Source: Stercoripulliclostridium_A sp963642145
Lineage (GTDB): Bacteria; Bacillota; Clostridia; Christensenellales; DTU072
NCBI GenBank assembly: GCA_963642145.1
Contig: CAVIFU010000007.1
Span: 1-50,703, forward strand
Length of the DNA: 50,703 bases
Direction of reading: 5' to 3'
Positions 50,640-50,703 of this stretch are shown in pieces (the first letter of the stretch is position 1; the number at the start of each line of letters is the position of its first letter). Under the pieces are notes generated by a model, which saw nothing but the letters and a program-made list of their open reading frames with translations, had not been told where the DNA came from and ran no database searches. The position numbers were made by a program, and so were the translations under genes.

Positions 50640-50703
50640 ATGAAAAGAGTAGTTAAATTAGTTTTTTTGATCGTGCTTGTGTTGTCATTTATGTTTTTGA
50701 CGC
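50640..50703 (+). CDS. 5' end of a secreted or membrane protein (partial)
   Basis: ATG 50640 follows a strong AAGGAGA at 50627-50633. The visible 21 codons encode two or three basic residues, then a hydrophobic run (LVFLIVLVLSFMFL), which is a signal peptide or membrane anchor. The gene runs off the window. Its only visible promoter is the one at 50427, upstream of the terminator hairpin. Confidence 0.75.
   Translation, partial: MKRVVKLVFLIVLVLSFMFLT

Overview
The window reads as a contiguous chromosomal segment of a low-to-mid GC Firmicute, most likely an uncultured gut-type member of the Clostridia. This is inferred from gene content, not from any search. Supporting markers are a Veg homologue, a SPOCS-LysM protein, SpoVT with a YabM/SpoVB-type flippase and MazG (a Bacillus/Clostridium gene order), the GlgC plus GlgD pair typical of Firmicutes, LuxS, and BspA-type surface lipoproteins. 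Genes are dense, mostly on the + strand, and separated by clear intrinsic terminators and sigma-A-type promoters that nearly all have 17-bp spacers. No tRNA, rRNA, CRISPR array, insertion sequence or phage gene was recognised.

Layout. 1-892: end of an upstream gene, a terminator, and a small lipoprotein whose promoter places the transcript start on its ATG. 903-4151: a divergent isoleucyl-tRNA synthetase with its own promoter and terminator. 4217-6118: veg and a SPOCS-LysM protein, ending in a long hairpin. 6144-16878: ispE followed by a tightly coupled glycogen operon (glgB, glgC, glgD, glgA, glgP and a GH13 alpha-glycosidase), ending at a bidirectional terminator. 16899-18002 (minus strand): a membrane-anchored alkaline phosphatase. 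18253-31676: two large secreted lipoproteins, a 3524-residue InlB-repeat/BspA-LRR protein and an 878-residue orphan. 31767-32750: a short Na/phosphate cotransporter-type protein. 32755-35704: luxS, an M29 aminopeptidase and a PlsC acyltransferase with a zinc ribbon. 35697-37039: an M28 peptidase with membrane hairpins inside its catalytic domain. 37163-41235: spoVT, yabM-like, mazG, dusB. 41330-45097: pgk, tpiA, gpmI. 45207-50402: a heterodimeric ABC exporter whose first subunit carries a very large insert between its first two membrane helices. 50427-50703: a promoter, a possible 25-codon leader ORF, a perfect terminator hairpin and the start of a secreted protein.

How the parts work together. 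The glgBCDAP-GH13 block holds synthesis (ADP-glucose formation, chain elongation, branching) and breakdown (phosphorolysis, alpha-glucan hydrolysis) of glycogen in one transcription unit headed by the isoprenoid gene ispE. pgk-tpiA-gpmI covers the triose part of glycolysis. Alkaline phosphatase and the Na/Pi-type transporter could together scavenge phosphate. The two lipoproteins are probably surface exposed.

The most unusual items are the roughly 455-residue insert in the ABC exporter subunit, the M28 peptidase whose zinc ligands are separated by a two-helix membrane hairpin, two genes that look leaderless, the 270-bp higher-order repeat in the giant LRR protein, and the leader ORF plus terminator at the right end. 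I did not find a clearly recognisable new defence or mobile system here.
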